A DNA stretch of 64,000 nt from Pelatocladus maniniholoensis HA4357-MV3 (GTDB lineage: Bacteria > Cyanobacteriota > Cyanobacteriia > Cyanobacteriales > Nostocaceae), in assembly GCA_019359115.1 (NCBI GenBank), contig JAHHHW010000143.1, positions 61,825-125,824 on the forward strand, written 5' to 3'. The number at the start of each line of letters is the position of its first letter. Position 1 is the first letter of the stretch. Shown one piece after another: positions 1 through 10,894 of this stretch. The position numbers and the translations under genes were made by a program. Under the pieces are notes generated by a model that worked only from the letters and a program-made list of their open reading frames with translations, was not told the origin of the DNA and did no database searches.

Positions 1-1
1 A

Positions 2-1273
2 CGATCGCCTACTATGGCACAATTCAATCCCAACGTTGATGGGCGGACATTTGTGATCTTGGGAGCAGGGACAGCAGGTATTCATGCCGCAGAAGCTTTG
101 CGAGTAGCCGGATATCAGGGACGAATCGTCATGATTACTCAGGAAGACAAGCTGCCCTATGATCGCACTAAGCTGAGTAAAGCTTACTTGAGTGGTAAAG
201 CATCCCCAGAAGAAATGCCCTTGCGATCTCCAGATTTCTTCAAAGAACACACAATTGAAGTGCTATTGAATAAGCAAGTCAAACAGGTACAAACAACAGC
301 AAAAGCGATCGCCTTTACCGACGGTGATTCATTGACCTATGATGCCTTACTAGTAGCAACAGGAGGAAAACCACGCCAGCTAGATATTCCTGGTGCGGAT
401 TTGCCAAATATTTTTACATTACGCAGTTTTGATGATGCCAATCGCATTTTGACAGCCATCAAGCAAAAAGGACAAGCAGTAGTCATTGGCTCCAGTTTTA
501 TCGGTATGGAAACCGCAGCTGGTCTGACTCAGCAAGGTTTACAAGTAACTGTTGTTTCACCAGATTCTGTGCCTTTTGAGAAGAACTTTGGCGAACAAAT
601 CGGCAAACTCTTTCAGCAAGTCCATGAGGAAAATGGAGTTTCCTTTAAGTTGCGTAGAAAAGCAGTTGAATTTGCAGGTAATGGCAAAGTAGAAGCTGTA
701 ATTTTAGATAATGGCGATCGCTTGCAAGCAAATATAGTAATTGTCGGAATTGGCGTACAGCCTGCAACAGACTTTCTTGAGGGTGTGAATTTGCATTCTA
801 AAGATAGAAGTGTTGTTGTTGATGAATATTTGTGTGCAGCAGATAATGTCTACGCCGCAGGCGATATTGCCCGTTATCCCGATTGGCGTACAAGTGAATC
901 GATTCGCGTTGAACATTGGCGAGTTGCAGCACAGCAGGGGCGAATCGCGGCTCATAACATGGCAGGCAAAGCAGTCAAATTTAGAGGGCTGCCCTTTTTC
1001 TGGACGATGCAATTCAAATTTTCGTTGCGCTACATTGGACATGCCCAAAGTTGGGATGAAATAGTTGTAGATGGAGATCTCCAACAACAGAAATTTATTG
1101 CTTTTTACATTAAAAATAATCAAGTCTTGGCAGTTGCAACCAGCCATCGGGATACAGAAACGGCAGCTATATCGGAATTGATGCGCTTGAACCAGATGCC
1201 ACCTGTTGAGGAATTACGACGCGGTGCAGTTGATTTGATTCAGCGACAGCCTCTAGTTAGCAGCAAGCGCTAG
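2..1273 (+). CDS. FAD/NAD(P)-dependent reductase, AIF/Rieske-reductase type (5' end outside window)
   Basis: A flavoprotein of the pyridine-nucleotide-disulfide oxidoreductase fold, which would pass electrons from NAD(P)H through FAD to a small redox partner. The FAD site VILGAGTAG lies at residues 14-22 counted from the Met at base 14. A second Rossmann site (VVIGSSFIGMETAAG) is near residue 157, and the FAD-closing motif VYAAGDIARYP is near 280. The C-terminal reductase domain (PFFWTMQF) resembles ferredoxin and rhodocoxin reductases and AIFM3. The frame is open to the left edge without a stop. In cyanobacterial relatives (from memory) this domain follows an N-terminal Rieske domain, so the Met at 14 is probably internal. 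The family is well supported; the true start cannot be seen. Confidence 0.85.
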   Translation, partial: RSPTMAQFNPNVDGRTFVILGAGTAGIHAAEALRVAGYQGRIVMITQEDKLPYDRTKLSKAYLSGKASPEEMPLRSPDFFKEHTIEVLLNKQVKQVQTTAKAIAFTDGDSLTYDALLVATGGKPRQLDIPGADLPNIFTLRSFDDANRILTAIKQKGQAVVIGSSFIGMETAAGLTQQGLQVTVVSPDSVPFEKNFGEQIGKLFQQVHEENGVSFKLRRKAVEFAGNGKVEAVILDNGDRLQANIVIVGIGVQPATDFLEGVNLHSKDRSVVVDEYLCAADNVYAAGDIARYPDWRTSESIRVEHWRVAAQQGRIAAHNMAGKAVKFRGLPFFWTMQFKFSLRYIGHAQSWDEIVVDGDLQQQKFIAFYIKNNQVLAVATSHRDTETAAISELMRLNQMPPVEELRRGAVDLIQRQPLVSSKR

Positions 1274-1292
1274 TGGAGTGGTTCATCGCACG

Positions 1293-1326
1293 AGATCCCC
1301 GACTTCACAGAAGTTGTCGGGGATCT
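1293..1326. terminator. Hairpin after the AIF-type reductase
   Basis: Perfect 11-bp arms (AGATCCCCGAC / GTCGGGGATCT) with a 12-base loop begin 20 bases after the stop codon. No run of T follows, so this could be an intrinsic terminator, an RNA-stabilising hairpin, or one of the many palindromic repeats of this genome. Confidence 0.5.
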
Positions 1327-1366
1327 GACCATCATTAAGTGCTACGCAAAAATCAATAATCAAAAT

Positions 1367-2941
1367 ATGGTGAACATCACTGAGCGCTACGACATTATTA
1401 TTATCGGTACGGGAGCTGGTGGAGGTACACTTGCTTACCGTCTTGCATCCACAGGTAAGAAAATTTTGGTTTTGGAAAGAGGCGACTTTTTACCAAGAGA
1501 GAAAGATAATTGGAATCCACAGGAAGTTTATCAAAAACATCGCTATCATACTGATGAAGAATGGTATGACAAAGAAGGTAAAGCCTTTAAGCCTCAGACT
1601 GGTTACTGGGTTGGTGGCAATACTAAACTGTACGGTGCAGCCTTAGTGCGATTACGGGAGCGGGATTTTGAAAGAGTAATTCACAAGGGAGGAATTTCTC
1701 CAGAATGGCCCTTGAAGTATCAAGACTTTGAGCCATACTACACCCAGGCAGAAAAGCTGTATGAGGTGCATGGTAAGGAAGGAGAAGATCCCACCGAACC
1801 ACCTCGTAGCGAGCCATATCCCTATCCGCCAGTCAGTCATGAGCCGGATATGCAGTCCCTTGCTGATGGCATCCGCGAACTAGGTTATTACCCATTTCAC
1901 CTACCACTTGCATTAAAGCTCAATGAAAGCGATCGCACCAAGAGTCCCTGTATTCGCTGTGATACTTTTGATGGATATCCCTGTCTGGTACATGCAAAAG
2001 CCGATGCTGAGGTCAATGCCATTCGTCCTACTCGTGAAAAGTATACCAATTTCACCCTTTTAACTAATGCTAAAGTCTTGCGGTTACATACCAGTGAGTC
2101 GGGTCGAGAAGTGACGAGGGTAGAAACTGAAATTGCTGGAGAGAAACATTGGTTCACAGGCAAGATTGTGGTGGTTGCGTGTGGTTGTGTCAACTCAGCT
2201 GCCTTGCTGTTACGCTCTGTCAATGACAAGCATCCCAACGGATTGGCAAACAGTTCCGATCAAGTGGGGCGAAATTTTATGAAACAGTTGGAAACCGCCA
2301 TAGTTTCCATGCACCTAGAGATCAATCACGCTAACTTTCAGAAAACCATCGCCGTCAATGACTTTTACTGGGGAGAGCCGGATTTTCCTTATCCGATGGG
2401 TATGGTGCAGAATACAGGTAATGTACTTGCTGATATGATTCCCGCCGAGGCTCCATCGCTTATGGCTCCGTTTGTGAAACTGATTCCTCATTTTGAGCGA
2501 CATTTGTTAGCCGAGCGATCAGTTGGTTGGTGGTTGCAAACAGAAGATTTACCAGACCCAAATAATCGGATTCGTGTAGTAGGTGACAAGATTCACGTTG
2601 ACTATACACTTAATAATACAGAAGCAAGCGATCGCCTGATCCATCGTTGGACATCTGTACTCAAGTCAATCCCCCATTCTGCTAAACACGTCCTGCCATT
2701 TAGCATTTATCCCCGCACTCATCTGCCTGAACAAGCTGTTGCTCATCAATGCGGTAGTTGTCGATTTGGTACAGATCCTAAAACCTCAGTTCTTGACCTC
2801 AATTGCCGTAGCCATGATGTTGATAATCTTTATGTGGTAGATAGTAGTTTTTTCCCTTCAAATTCAGGGGCTAACCCGACATTAACGATTATGGCGAATG
2901 CATTGCGCGTTGGCGATCGCATAGCACAAAGATTGAACTAA
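1367..2941 (+). CDS. GMC family FAD-dependent oxidoreductase
   Basis: A glucose-methanol-choline type flavoprotein that oxidises an alcohol or sugar-like substrate; the substrate cannot be told. The N-terminal dinucleotide fold IIIGTGAGGGTLAYRLA is at residues 10-26, followed by a glycine-rich segment with VGGNTKLYGAA near 84. A Cys cluster (SPCIRCDTFDGYPC) is near 193. The C-terminal signature has HQCGSCRFG near 463, whose His is expected to be the catalytic base, and GANPTLTIMANA near 505. At 524 residues it has the usual length and appears intact. No signal peptide is seen, so it is probably cytoplasmic. It follows the AIF-type reductase on the same strand after a 93-base gap holding a hairpin, so the two may be separately transcribed. 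Confidence 0.87.
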   Translation: MVNITERYDIIIIGTGAGGGTLAYRLASTGKKILVLERGDFLPREKDNWNPQEVYQKHRYHTDEEWYDKEGKAFKPQTGYWVGGNTKLYGAALVRLRERDFERVIHKGGISPEWPLKYQDFEPYYTQAEKLYEVHGKEGEDPTEPPRSEPYPYPPVSHEPDMQSLADGIRELGYYPFHLPLALKLNESDRTKSPCIRCDTFDGYPCLVHAKADAEVNAIRPTREKYTNFTLLTNAKVLRLHTSESGREVTRVETEIAGEKHWFTGKIVVVACGCVNSAALLLRSVNDKHPNGLANSSDQVGRNFMKQLETAIVSMHLEINHANFQKTIAVNDFYWGEPDFPYPMGMVQNTGNVLADMIPAEAPSLMAPFVKLIPHFERHLLAERSVGWWLQTEDLPDPNNRIRVVGDKIHVDYTLNNTEASDRLIHRWTSVLKSIPHSAKHVLPFSIYPRTHLPEQAVAHQCGSCRFGTDPKTSVLDLNCRSHDVDNLYVVDSSFFPSNSGANPTLTIMANALRVGDRIAQRLN

Positions 2942-3014
2942 ATAGGGAACAGGGAAATCTCCCTAATTTTAATTGGGACTGGCTTTATCAGTAAAGACAA
3001 AAAGGAGAAACATT

Positions 3015-3386
3015 ATGAATAATAATGAGGAAAACATTATACCACAAGAGCAACCACAGATTCAATCTCAACAGAATGAGTCAGAACAGACAGATTCTCA
3101 TCCCCTGACTACAGTTCTAGGTGCTGTGGGAGGTGGCGTAGCAGGAGTCGCACTAGGTCGGTCAATTGGTGGTAAGATGGGTGCTGCGATTGGTGGGATT
3201 GCAGGGGCAATTACTGGTGGGGTTGCAGGCAATAAGCTAGTAGGGTACGCTGAGGAATTTATTGAAGAACTCCAGCCGACAGTTGGGTTGGGATTAGGAG
3301 CCGATCATAAACCAATTGAACTACCCCGTCACTATAGTTGGGAAGAACTACAAGCGTTATCAAAACCCCAAGGTGGAGAAATTTAG
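3015..3386 (+). CDS. Glycine-zipper domain protein
   Basis: A protein of about 123 residues with a polar, Gln/Glu-rich N-terminal third, then a glycine-zipper segment (GAVGGGVAGVALGRSIGG, continuing with GAAIGGIAGAITGGVAG) and an acidic C-terminus. Such segments form tightly packed helices in or on membranes; no enzyme activity is implied. I chose the ATG at 3015 because AAAGGAG lies 7-8 bases upstream; an in-frame ATG at 2973 lacks such a site. It lies 73 bases after the GMC gene on the same strand and may be co-transcribed. Function unknown. Confidence 0.7.
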   Translation: MNNNEENIIPQEQPQIQSQQNESEQTDSHPLTTVLGAVGGGVAGVALGRSIGGKMGAAIGGIAGAITGGVAGNKLVGYAEEFIEELQPTVGLGLGADHKPIELPRHYSWEELQALSKPQGGEI

Positions 3387-5212
<1,826 letters not shown>

Positions 5213-5667
5213 TAATAATCACAAAACCATTTGAGTTAGTAGTTGGTTGGTTTGGTTATGGGGATTGGAGATTGACTTTATGTCTTTCCCAGTCCCCTTT
5301 TCTTTTGAAAAACTTTTGTAAAATAATTTTGTTAAATTAAACACTAATATATTAAATACACTAATTTATTTCTTTGGAGCATCAAACTCTCTAAAAGAGA
5401 TATAAAGCCTAGACGGTGAAAACCCAAGTAATTAGAGGTTTTAGAGGATTTATGGAACCTTATCGCAAAAATCTACTTTATTTGTAGTAAGTACATCCCT
5501 ATATAAAAGCCTTACATAAAATCAAGGCAAAATACTTATTTTTTGACTATATCTTTGACTCGGCAGCAATTTCAATAAGTACATTGTCTTACTTCGTCAG
5601 TTAGTGAACTGAATGTGGTAGTTTATTTTTTTTAATCAATTTTTGCAATCTAATTAAGATTTTATTT
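5213..5667. other. Spacer between nifH and the MCP gene
   Basis: 455 bases, AT-rich and non-coding. It contains the nifH terminator (5260-5306) and, at 5374-5460, a run of short helices with the words CAAAC, ATAAAGCC and GGTTTTAGAGG that faintly recalls a cyclic-di-GMP-I riboswitch core (see findings). The remainder is probably the leader of the downstream MCP gene. Confidence 0.5.
5260..5306 (+). terminator. Probable intrinsic terminator of nifH
   Basis: A stem GGGGATTGG / CCAGTCCCC with one G-U pair is followed by a T-rich run, about 50 bases after the nifH stop. This supports transcription of nifH alone. Confidence 0.6.
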
Positions 5668-8600
5668 ATGACTCAGCCTTCTCCTCAAAAACAAGTTGAC
5701 AAAAAAAAGGTTAATCAATTACAGGGTAGTCAACAAAATGCAGGGAAATCAACCATAATAAATCCTTCAAAGCAGCCAGTAAGGCTTCAACAGTCTCTTC
5801 GTCAAGAACAAATCGGACAAAAGGATTGGAGTTTGAAGGCAAAAGCAACTGTTTGGGCGATCGCCGTCAGTATGCTTCCAGTACTCGCGTTTGGAACTGC
5901 AACAACTTATCACTTTGGCAATAAGTTAATTACCAAGCAGATTCCTCAAGCTCAACAGGTAGGCGCTACAGATCTAGCAGAAGCCGAACTTGCACTACAC
6001 AAACAACTTTCACTTCTGTTAATTGGAACGGGGACAGCGATAGTCTTAGCAGCTGCGATCGCGATAATTTTGGCTAATCGTGCCATTCATCCAATTTTGA
6101 ATGCTGCTGCGGTTTCTACCACAATAGTCAATAGGCTACGTCGAAAAGATGAGAATATTCGCACTGCGATCGCCAGCAACAATGAACTAGTTGTTTTAGA
6201 GACAAACATCAACTTACTAAAAGAACAACTCCCGGAATTGCTATGGAAACAAGAACTCGAAACTGAACGCGCCCATTTGTTGATGAACATCACCCGTCGC
6301 ATTCAGGAATCACTCAAGGAAGAAGATGTTCTCAAAACTACCGTTGAAGAAGTTCGCGCCGCCTTACAAACTGACCGCGTCGCTATCTTTGGCTTCAATT
6401 CCAATGGAGACGGAACCTTTGTGGCAGAATCAGTAGCATTTGGTTTTCCAAATGCTTTGCGGGCTACAATATCAGATCCTTGCTTTCAAACAGAGTATGT
6501 AGAACAATATCAAAATGGCCGTGTCCGTGCGATCGATGATATTTATCAAGCGAATCTGGCTGATTGTCATATTGGATTGCTAGAACGATTTGCTGTTAAA
6601 GCCAATTTAGTTGCACCTATTCTCAAGAAAGACCAGCTATTTGGCTTATTAATTGCACATCAATGTTCTAAACCCCGCTTTTGGCAGCAATATGAGATTG
6701 ATTTCTTCGCTCAGATAGCGACACAAGTGGGATTTGCCCTTAATTACACTAGGTTGTTAAAACAGGTAGATACGAAAGTTGATCAAGCTCACTTATTTAT
6801 AAATATTACCCGGCGGATTCGGGAATCACTTAATGAAGAAGATGTTCTCAAAGCCACCGTCGAAGAAGTCCGCAAAGCAATTAGTGCTGATCGAGTCATT
6901 GTTTATGGTTTTGACTCCGAGTGGTATGGAACGGTGATTGCAGAATCAGTTCTTCCAGGTTTGCCAAAAGCCTTGCGAGCTAGAATCAAAGACCCCTGCT
7001 TTGCAGAAGGCTATGTAGAAAAGTATCAAGCTGGTAGAGTTCAAGCAATCAATAATATTTACGAAGCTGATCTAAGCGATTATCATATTAACCAACTCAA
7101 ACCCTTTGCTGTCAAAGCCAATTTAGTTGCACCCATTCTCAAAGATGACCAACTATTTGGCTTATTAATTGCACATCAGTGTTCTAGTCCCCGTAATTGG
7201 CAACAATCTGAAATTGATTTGTTTGCTCAGGTTGCGATGCAAGTTGGATTTGCTCTTGATCATGCTAGACTCTTGCAACGAATCGATGCTGAAGGTATGC
7301 AAACTCAGTTGCTTGCAGACTTGATACGCCAGATTCGGGAATCACTTAATGAAGAAGATGTTCTCAAAGCCACCGTCGAAGAAGTCCGCAAAGCGATTAG
7401 TGCTGATCGAGTCATTGTTTATGGTTTTGACTCCGAGTGGTATGGAACGGTGATTGCAGAATCAGTTCTTCCAGGTTTGCCAAAAGCCTTGCGAGCTAGA
7501 ATCAAAGACCCCTGCTTTGTGGAAGGCTATGTAGAAAAGTATCAAGCTGGTAGAGTTCAAGCAATCAATAATATTTACGAAGCTGGTCTAAGCGATTGTC
7601 ATATTAACCAACTCAAACCCTTTGCTGTCAAAGCCAATTTAGTTGCACCCATTCTCAAAGATGACCAACTATTTGGCTTATTAATTGCACATCAGTGTTC
7701 TAGTCCCCGTAATTGGCAACAATCTGAAATTGATTTGTTTGCTCAGGTTGCGATGCAAGTTGGATTTGCTCTTGATCATGCAAGGGTTCTTAACCAGGTA
7801 GATCAAGCATACCAAGCTGCGGAAGATATTTTTCTCCAGCAGAGTCAACAACAAGAAAATCTGCAAAATCAAGTATCCGAATTGCTCAAAAGTAGTGAAA
7901 CAGTTGTCCAAACCTTTTCAACAGAGGTTGCTATCAACCAAATGGAGTCTATTACATCTACCTACAATCAAATTCAAATGTTGGCTGATTCAGCTGAGAA
8001 AATGGTTGCTTCTGCTCAACAAGTAGAACTCCAAGAACTGCAACTTAGTCAGATTGTCAAGGATGAACATAAATCTATTAACCAAATTTTAGATAGCATC
8101 TGTACGACACAAGAAATACTTGTGAAAGCTACCCAAAAAACCAAGTGTGTAGATCAACCTGCTCAACAGCTTTGTGAGATAGTAAGTCTTATTAGTAATG
8201 TTGTCTCTCAAATCAAGCTCCAAGCTATGCACACAGCACTGGAAGCATCTCGCACTGGAGAAACAGGTCAAAAATTTGCTTTGATTGCGGAGAAAGTACT
8301 TTCCTTAGTGCAGCAGCTAGACTCGGATATGGTAAAAATCAAACCACTCGTTGTAGAAATTCAGACAGAAACTAATGAAGTGGTTGCTGTGATCAAGTCT
8401 GGAGCAGAACAAGCAATCAGTGGGATGGAATTGGTAGAAAAAATTCAACAGCAATTTACAGAAATTATCACTGTCAATGACCAAATGCAAGCACTGGTGA
8501 TGGAAATTGCTCAAACTGCTAGCGTCCAAGCACAGACTTCTACCTCCGCCAACCAATCTATTTTGAAAGTTGCTGATATTGCTAGCCAGACTTCAAAGCA

Positions 8601-8673
8601 AGCTCTAGCAGTGTCCGAGTCCTTAGCCAAGTTAGCGACATTTGGCCAAGACTCATCGCAGAGTGGGAATTAG
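5668..8673 (+). CDS. Membrane-bound triple-GAF methyl-accepting chemotaxis-like protein
   Basis: A sensor of 1001 residues. Order: a polar N-terminus; two membrane segments near residues 60-80 and 112-138 enclosing a short periplasmic loop; a HAMP-like linker; three GAF domains at roughly 204-364, 379-534 and 551-707; and a C-terminal MCP-type coiled coil to 1001. A weak signalling tip (VSQIKLQAMHTALEASRTGE) is near 850. GAF2 and GAF3 are nearly identical in DNA (6821-7266 against 7337-7782, offset 516 bases). The GAFs contain Asp-Pro-Cys-Phe near the place where phytochrome-like GAFs bind a bilin, but no typical Cys-His pair was recognised, so the ligand is unknown. The next gene, 66 bases on, supplies CheW and receiver domains. 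This suggests a phototaxis, motility or related chemosensory unit. Confidence 0.85.
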   Translation: MTQPSPQKQVDKKKVNQLQGSQQNAGKSTIINPSKQPVRLQQSLRQEQIGQKDWSLKAKATVWAIAVSMLPVLAFGTATTYHFGNKLITKQIPQAQQVGATDLAEAELALHKQLSLLLIGTGTAIVLAAAIAIILANRAIHPILNAAAVSTTIVNRLRRKDENIRTAIASNNELVVLETNINLLKEQLPELLWKQELETERAHLLMNITRRIQESLKEEDVLKTTVEEVRAALQTDRVAIFGFNSNGDGTFVAESVAFGFPNALRATISDPCFQTEYVEQYQNGRVRAIDDIYQANLADCHIGLLERFAVKANLVAPILKKDQLFGLLIAHQCSKPRFWQQYEIDFFAQIATQVGFALNYTRLLKQVDTKVDQAHLFINITRRIRESLNEEDVLKATVEEVRKAISADRVIVYGFDSEWYGTVIAESVLPGLPKALRARIKDPCFAEGYVEKYQAGRVQAINNIYEADLSDYHINQLKPFAVKANLVAPILKDDQLFGLLIAHQCSSPRNWQQSEIDLFAQVAMQVGFALDHARLLQRIDAEGMQTQLLADLIRQIRESLNEEDVLKATVEEVRKAISADRVIVYGFDSEWYGTVIAESVLPGLPKALRARIKDPCFVEGYVEKYQAGRVQAINNIYEAGLSDCHINQLKPFAVKANLVAPILKDDQLFGLLIAHQCSSPRNWQQSEIDLFAQVAMQVGFALDHARVLNQVDQAYQAAEDIFLQQSQQQENLQNQVSELLKSSETVVQTFSTEVAINQMESITSTYNQIQMLADSAEKMVASAQQVELQELQLSQIVKDEHKSINQILDSICTTQEILVKATQKTKCVDQPAQQLCEIVSLISNVVSQIKLQAMHTALEASRTGETGQKFALIAEKVLSLVQQLDSDMVKIKPLVVEIQTETNEVVAVIKSGAEQAISGMELVEKIQQQFTEIITVNDQMQALVMEIAQTASVQAQTSTSANQSILKVADIASQTSKQALAVSESLAKLATFGQDSSQSGN
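6821..7782 (+). repeat. Recent in-frame tandem duplication of a GAF-encoding segment
   Basis: Bases 6821-7266 and 7337-7782 differ at about five positions by eye (giving Ala/Val, Asp/Gly and Tyr/Cys changes). The offset is 516 bases, exactly 172 codons. GAF1, just upstream, is clearly diverged. The near-identity implies recent duplication or ongoing gene conversion. Confidence 0.9.
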
Positions 8674-8739
8674 TTCAACAATTTCCTGCTACTAATTTCA
8701 ACATTTGTGCCATCTTAACTTAAACATAGGAACACAGCG

Positions 8740-10017
8740 ATGGTTCTGGAATTTGGTATAAAAGAAAATATTTACCCAAACTTTGTTCAAACAGCTACCT
8801 CCAAGATGAGGTTCACCACAGAGGTGGCTCAAGCATTAGAACACCTAGAAATAATTCTGGCTCACTCTCAAGCTGATCAATTAATTGAGCAACTCACAAC
8901 AGAGATAGAAGTGTTTTTAGAATTGGGCGAATACTTACAATTTTCAGAGTGGATCGCGATCGCTCAAACCACTCTAGCCAGCCTCCAAGCAAGCCCGCAA
9001 GTAGCCCAAACCCTTGGTAGGCTTGCTTTAACAGGTTTGCGTGCAGCTTATGAGGAAAATTTGAAAAGCGATCGCACCCATACCTCTACATATCCACTCA
9101 AACTCGCAACTTCTAAGCTCCTTGTCTGGGCAAATAGTTGTACTATCTTGATCTTGAAGTCTGACAGCGTAGAAGAAATGTTAATTCCGGAAGCTGATCA
9201 GATTATCGATTCCAGACAAAAGCGATTTTTGCACTGGCGCCAACAAATGATTCCAACCTATCAAATTTCAGAACTACTAAACTACACCAATCCACTACTA
9301 GAAACAACTTTTAAACAAGATTCGACAGTCATTTGCGAGTCCAAAAATCAGCCAGAACCAATGTTAGTAATTAGCAAAGGTCAACAAATTCTGGCTTTAG
9401 AACCAGAGATGGAGTACCTGATCACAGAACCAGAGTTAGTTATTAAACCTTTAGGAATTGACATCGAGCTTCCTAGTTATATCTGTGGCTGTACCTTTTG
9501 GAAAGATCGTCTATTCCAAGTCATTGATGTTAATACTCTGTTGAGCCAGATAATTAATTACACTGCTAAATTTTCTAATTTACCAGGCAAAGCAATATTT
9601 AGCAAAGCATTGGCTGACAATAAAATAACGTCAGCAATGGCAAAGCTTAAACAAGCCACTATTCTGGTTGTAGATGATTCCAAAAGTGTGCGACATCTCA
9701 TATCCCTAACTCTGCAAAAAGTAGGTTACAAAGTTTTACTAGCACAAGATGGAAAAGAGGCGATCGCAAAATTGCAGCAAAATCCCAGAATTCAGTTAGT
9801 GATCTGTGATATTGAAATGCCTAACATGAATGGCTTTGAGTTTCTCAATCATCGTCTGCAAAATATTTTGTTAGCAAAAATACCAGTGGTTATGCTTAGT
9901 ACTTGCAGCACCAATAAATATCGGCAGTTAGCAATGCAATTAGGAGCAACTAATTACTTTACAAAACCCTACATTGAGCAAGAATTTTTAGCCGCGCTCA
10001 ATGTAATTGTTAGCTGA
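8740..10017 (+). CDS. CheW-like/receiver protein resembling the C-terminal half of a hybrid CheA
   Basis: A 425-residue signalling protein. Residues about 25-110 (AQALEHLEIILAHSQ, then IAIAQTTLASLQASPQ) resemble the helical region found before the regulatory domain of cyanobacterial hybrid CheA proteins. Residues about 115-280 look like a CheW-type domain (ICGCTFWKDRLFQVIDVN). Residues 304-425 are a receiver: acidic pocket VVDDS, phospho-acceptor Asp in VICDIEMPNMNGFEF, and Lys in YFTKPY. No histidine-kinase H-box or ATPase motif exists, so it must be phosphorylated by another kinase. It follows the MCP gene by 66 bases, with AGGA upstream of the ATG, and is very likely co-transcribed. It may couple that receptor to a CheA encoded elsewhere. 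Confidence 0.75.
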   Translation: MVLEFGIKENIYPNFVQTATSKMRFTTEVAQALEHLEIILAHSQADQLIEQLTTEIEVFLELGEYLQFSEWIAIAQTTLASLQASPQVAQTLGRLALTGLRAAYEENLKSDRTHTSTYPLKLATSKLLVWANSCTILILKSDSVEEMLIPEADQIIDSRQKRFLHWRQQMIPTYQISELLNYTNPLLETTFKQDSTVICESKNQPEPMLVISKGQQILALEPEMEYLITEPELVIKPLGIDIELPSYICGCTFWKDRLFQVIDVNTLLSQIINYTAKFSNLPGKAIFSKALADNKITSAMAKLKQATILVVDDSKSVRHLISLTLQKVGYKVLLAQDGKEAIAKLQQNPRIQLVICDIEMPNMNGFEFLNHRLQNILLAKIPVVMLSTCSTNKYRQLAMQLGATNYFTKPYIEQEFLAALNVIVS

Positions 10018-10491
10018 CAGGGGCTTTTACCCGGATTTCTCACAAACTCGGAAAAAAGCGGAGTTAAAAACTGCTAAAATGTATATATGACAAGTATTTT
10101 AGCAGTTATCAACGATGATTCGATCCACAAGGCGATCGCTCCCAAAACAGTTCAGATTTGAACAACCAAAGTCACCACCAATTGTAGTTAATTTCCAGGG
10201 TAGACAGGTAACATCTGATGCACCTGTTTTGCTTAATTGCTGAAATAGACAGAAAAATTATTTTGCTCGCCTACATCGTAAGACTTTTTGTTATTCTAAG
10301 TACGGTTCAGTGGCGCTGTGCGCCCGCAAGCTCAAAGCGATCGCATAATTCATACTTCGATTCAGCAACGCCGGATTTGGATGATCACCTGGTATTTCTT
10401 TGTTTTTACAATCTGATCCGAGGATGAATGTGTAGCAGAATTTTAGAGAATTGGTATAACAGAAAATTAATTGCAGGGGAGATAAAAAATT
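10018..10491. other. Spacer with a 12-bp perfect inverted repeat
   Basis: 474 bases without a convincing gene. AACTGCTAAAAT at 10069-10080 and ATTTTAGCAGTT at 10096-10107 form a perfect inverted repeat around a 15-base centre, either an operator-like site or a hairpin. The words CCCGGATTTCTCACAA at 10030 recur near 56822, so they belong to a dispersed repeat. A 69-codon frame at 10218-10427 lacks a ribosome site and is not called. Confidence 0.5.
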
Positions 10492-10887
10492 ATGAAAGTA
10501 GGTGCAGCATACACAAGACTATTGGTAAATGAGTGGAAAGCTTGCTTTTTGTTCTACAAAGATTTATTGGAATTTGAAGTCGCTGTAGAAAATGAAACAG
10601 ACGAGTACGCTGAATTTAAAGCTGGAGATATGAGACTATCTCTGTCTCAGCGTCAGGAAATGGCTCAACTCATCCATAATGCTGACAAACCACTCCAGGC
10701 GGAATGTCAGGATACTGTAGTATTGATTTTTACAGTTCATGATTTGGAAGAGGAATATAAGCAATTAAGACACAAAGGTGTAGAATTCACCGCACCACCG
10801 ATGAATAATCCTTACTATGGCATCAAAACGGCTTATCTTCGCGATCCTGATGAAAATCTGATCGGTCTGTATGAGTTTTTATCCTAA
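10492..10887 (+). CDS. VOC (glyoxalase/bleomycin-resistance fold) protein
   Basis: A 131-residue single-module protein of the vicinal oxygen chelate superfamily: paired beta-alpha-beta units, with the typical end YLRDPDENLIGLYEF supplying a metal-binding Glu. The start is supported by AGGGGAG nine bases upstream. Members include glyoxalase I, dioxygenases and antibiotic-binding proteins. Without the full set of metal ligands identified I do not assign a substrate. It is transcribed alone, followed by an IS605-like remnant on the other strand. Confidence 0.75.
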   Translation: MKVGAAYTRLLVNEWKACFLFYKDLLEFEVAVENETDEYAEFKAGDMRLSLSQRQEMAQLIHNADKPLQAECQDTVVLIFTVHDLEEEYKQLRHKGVEFTAPPMNNPYYGIKTAYLRDPDENLIGLYEFLS

Positions 10888-10894
10888 TAGTAGA

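Noticed and set aside
10218..10427. 69-codon frame
   Set aside because: Lies in repeat-like spacer, lacks a start signal, and contains no family features.
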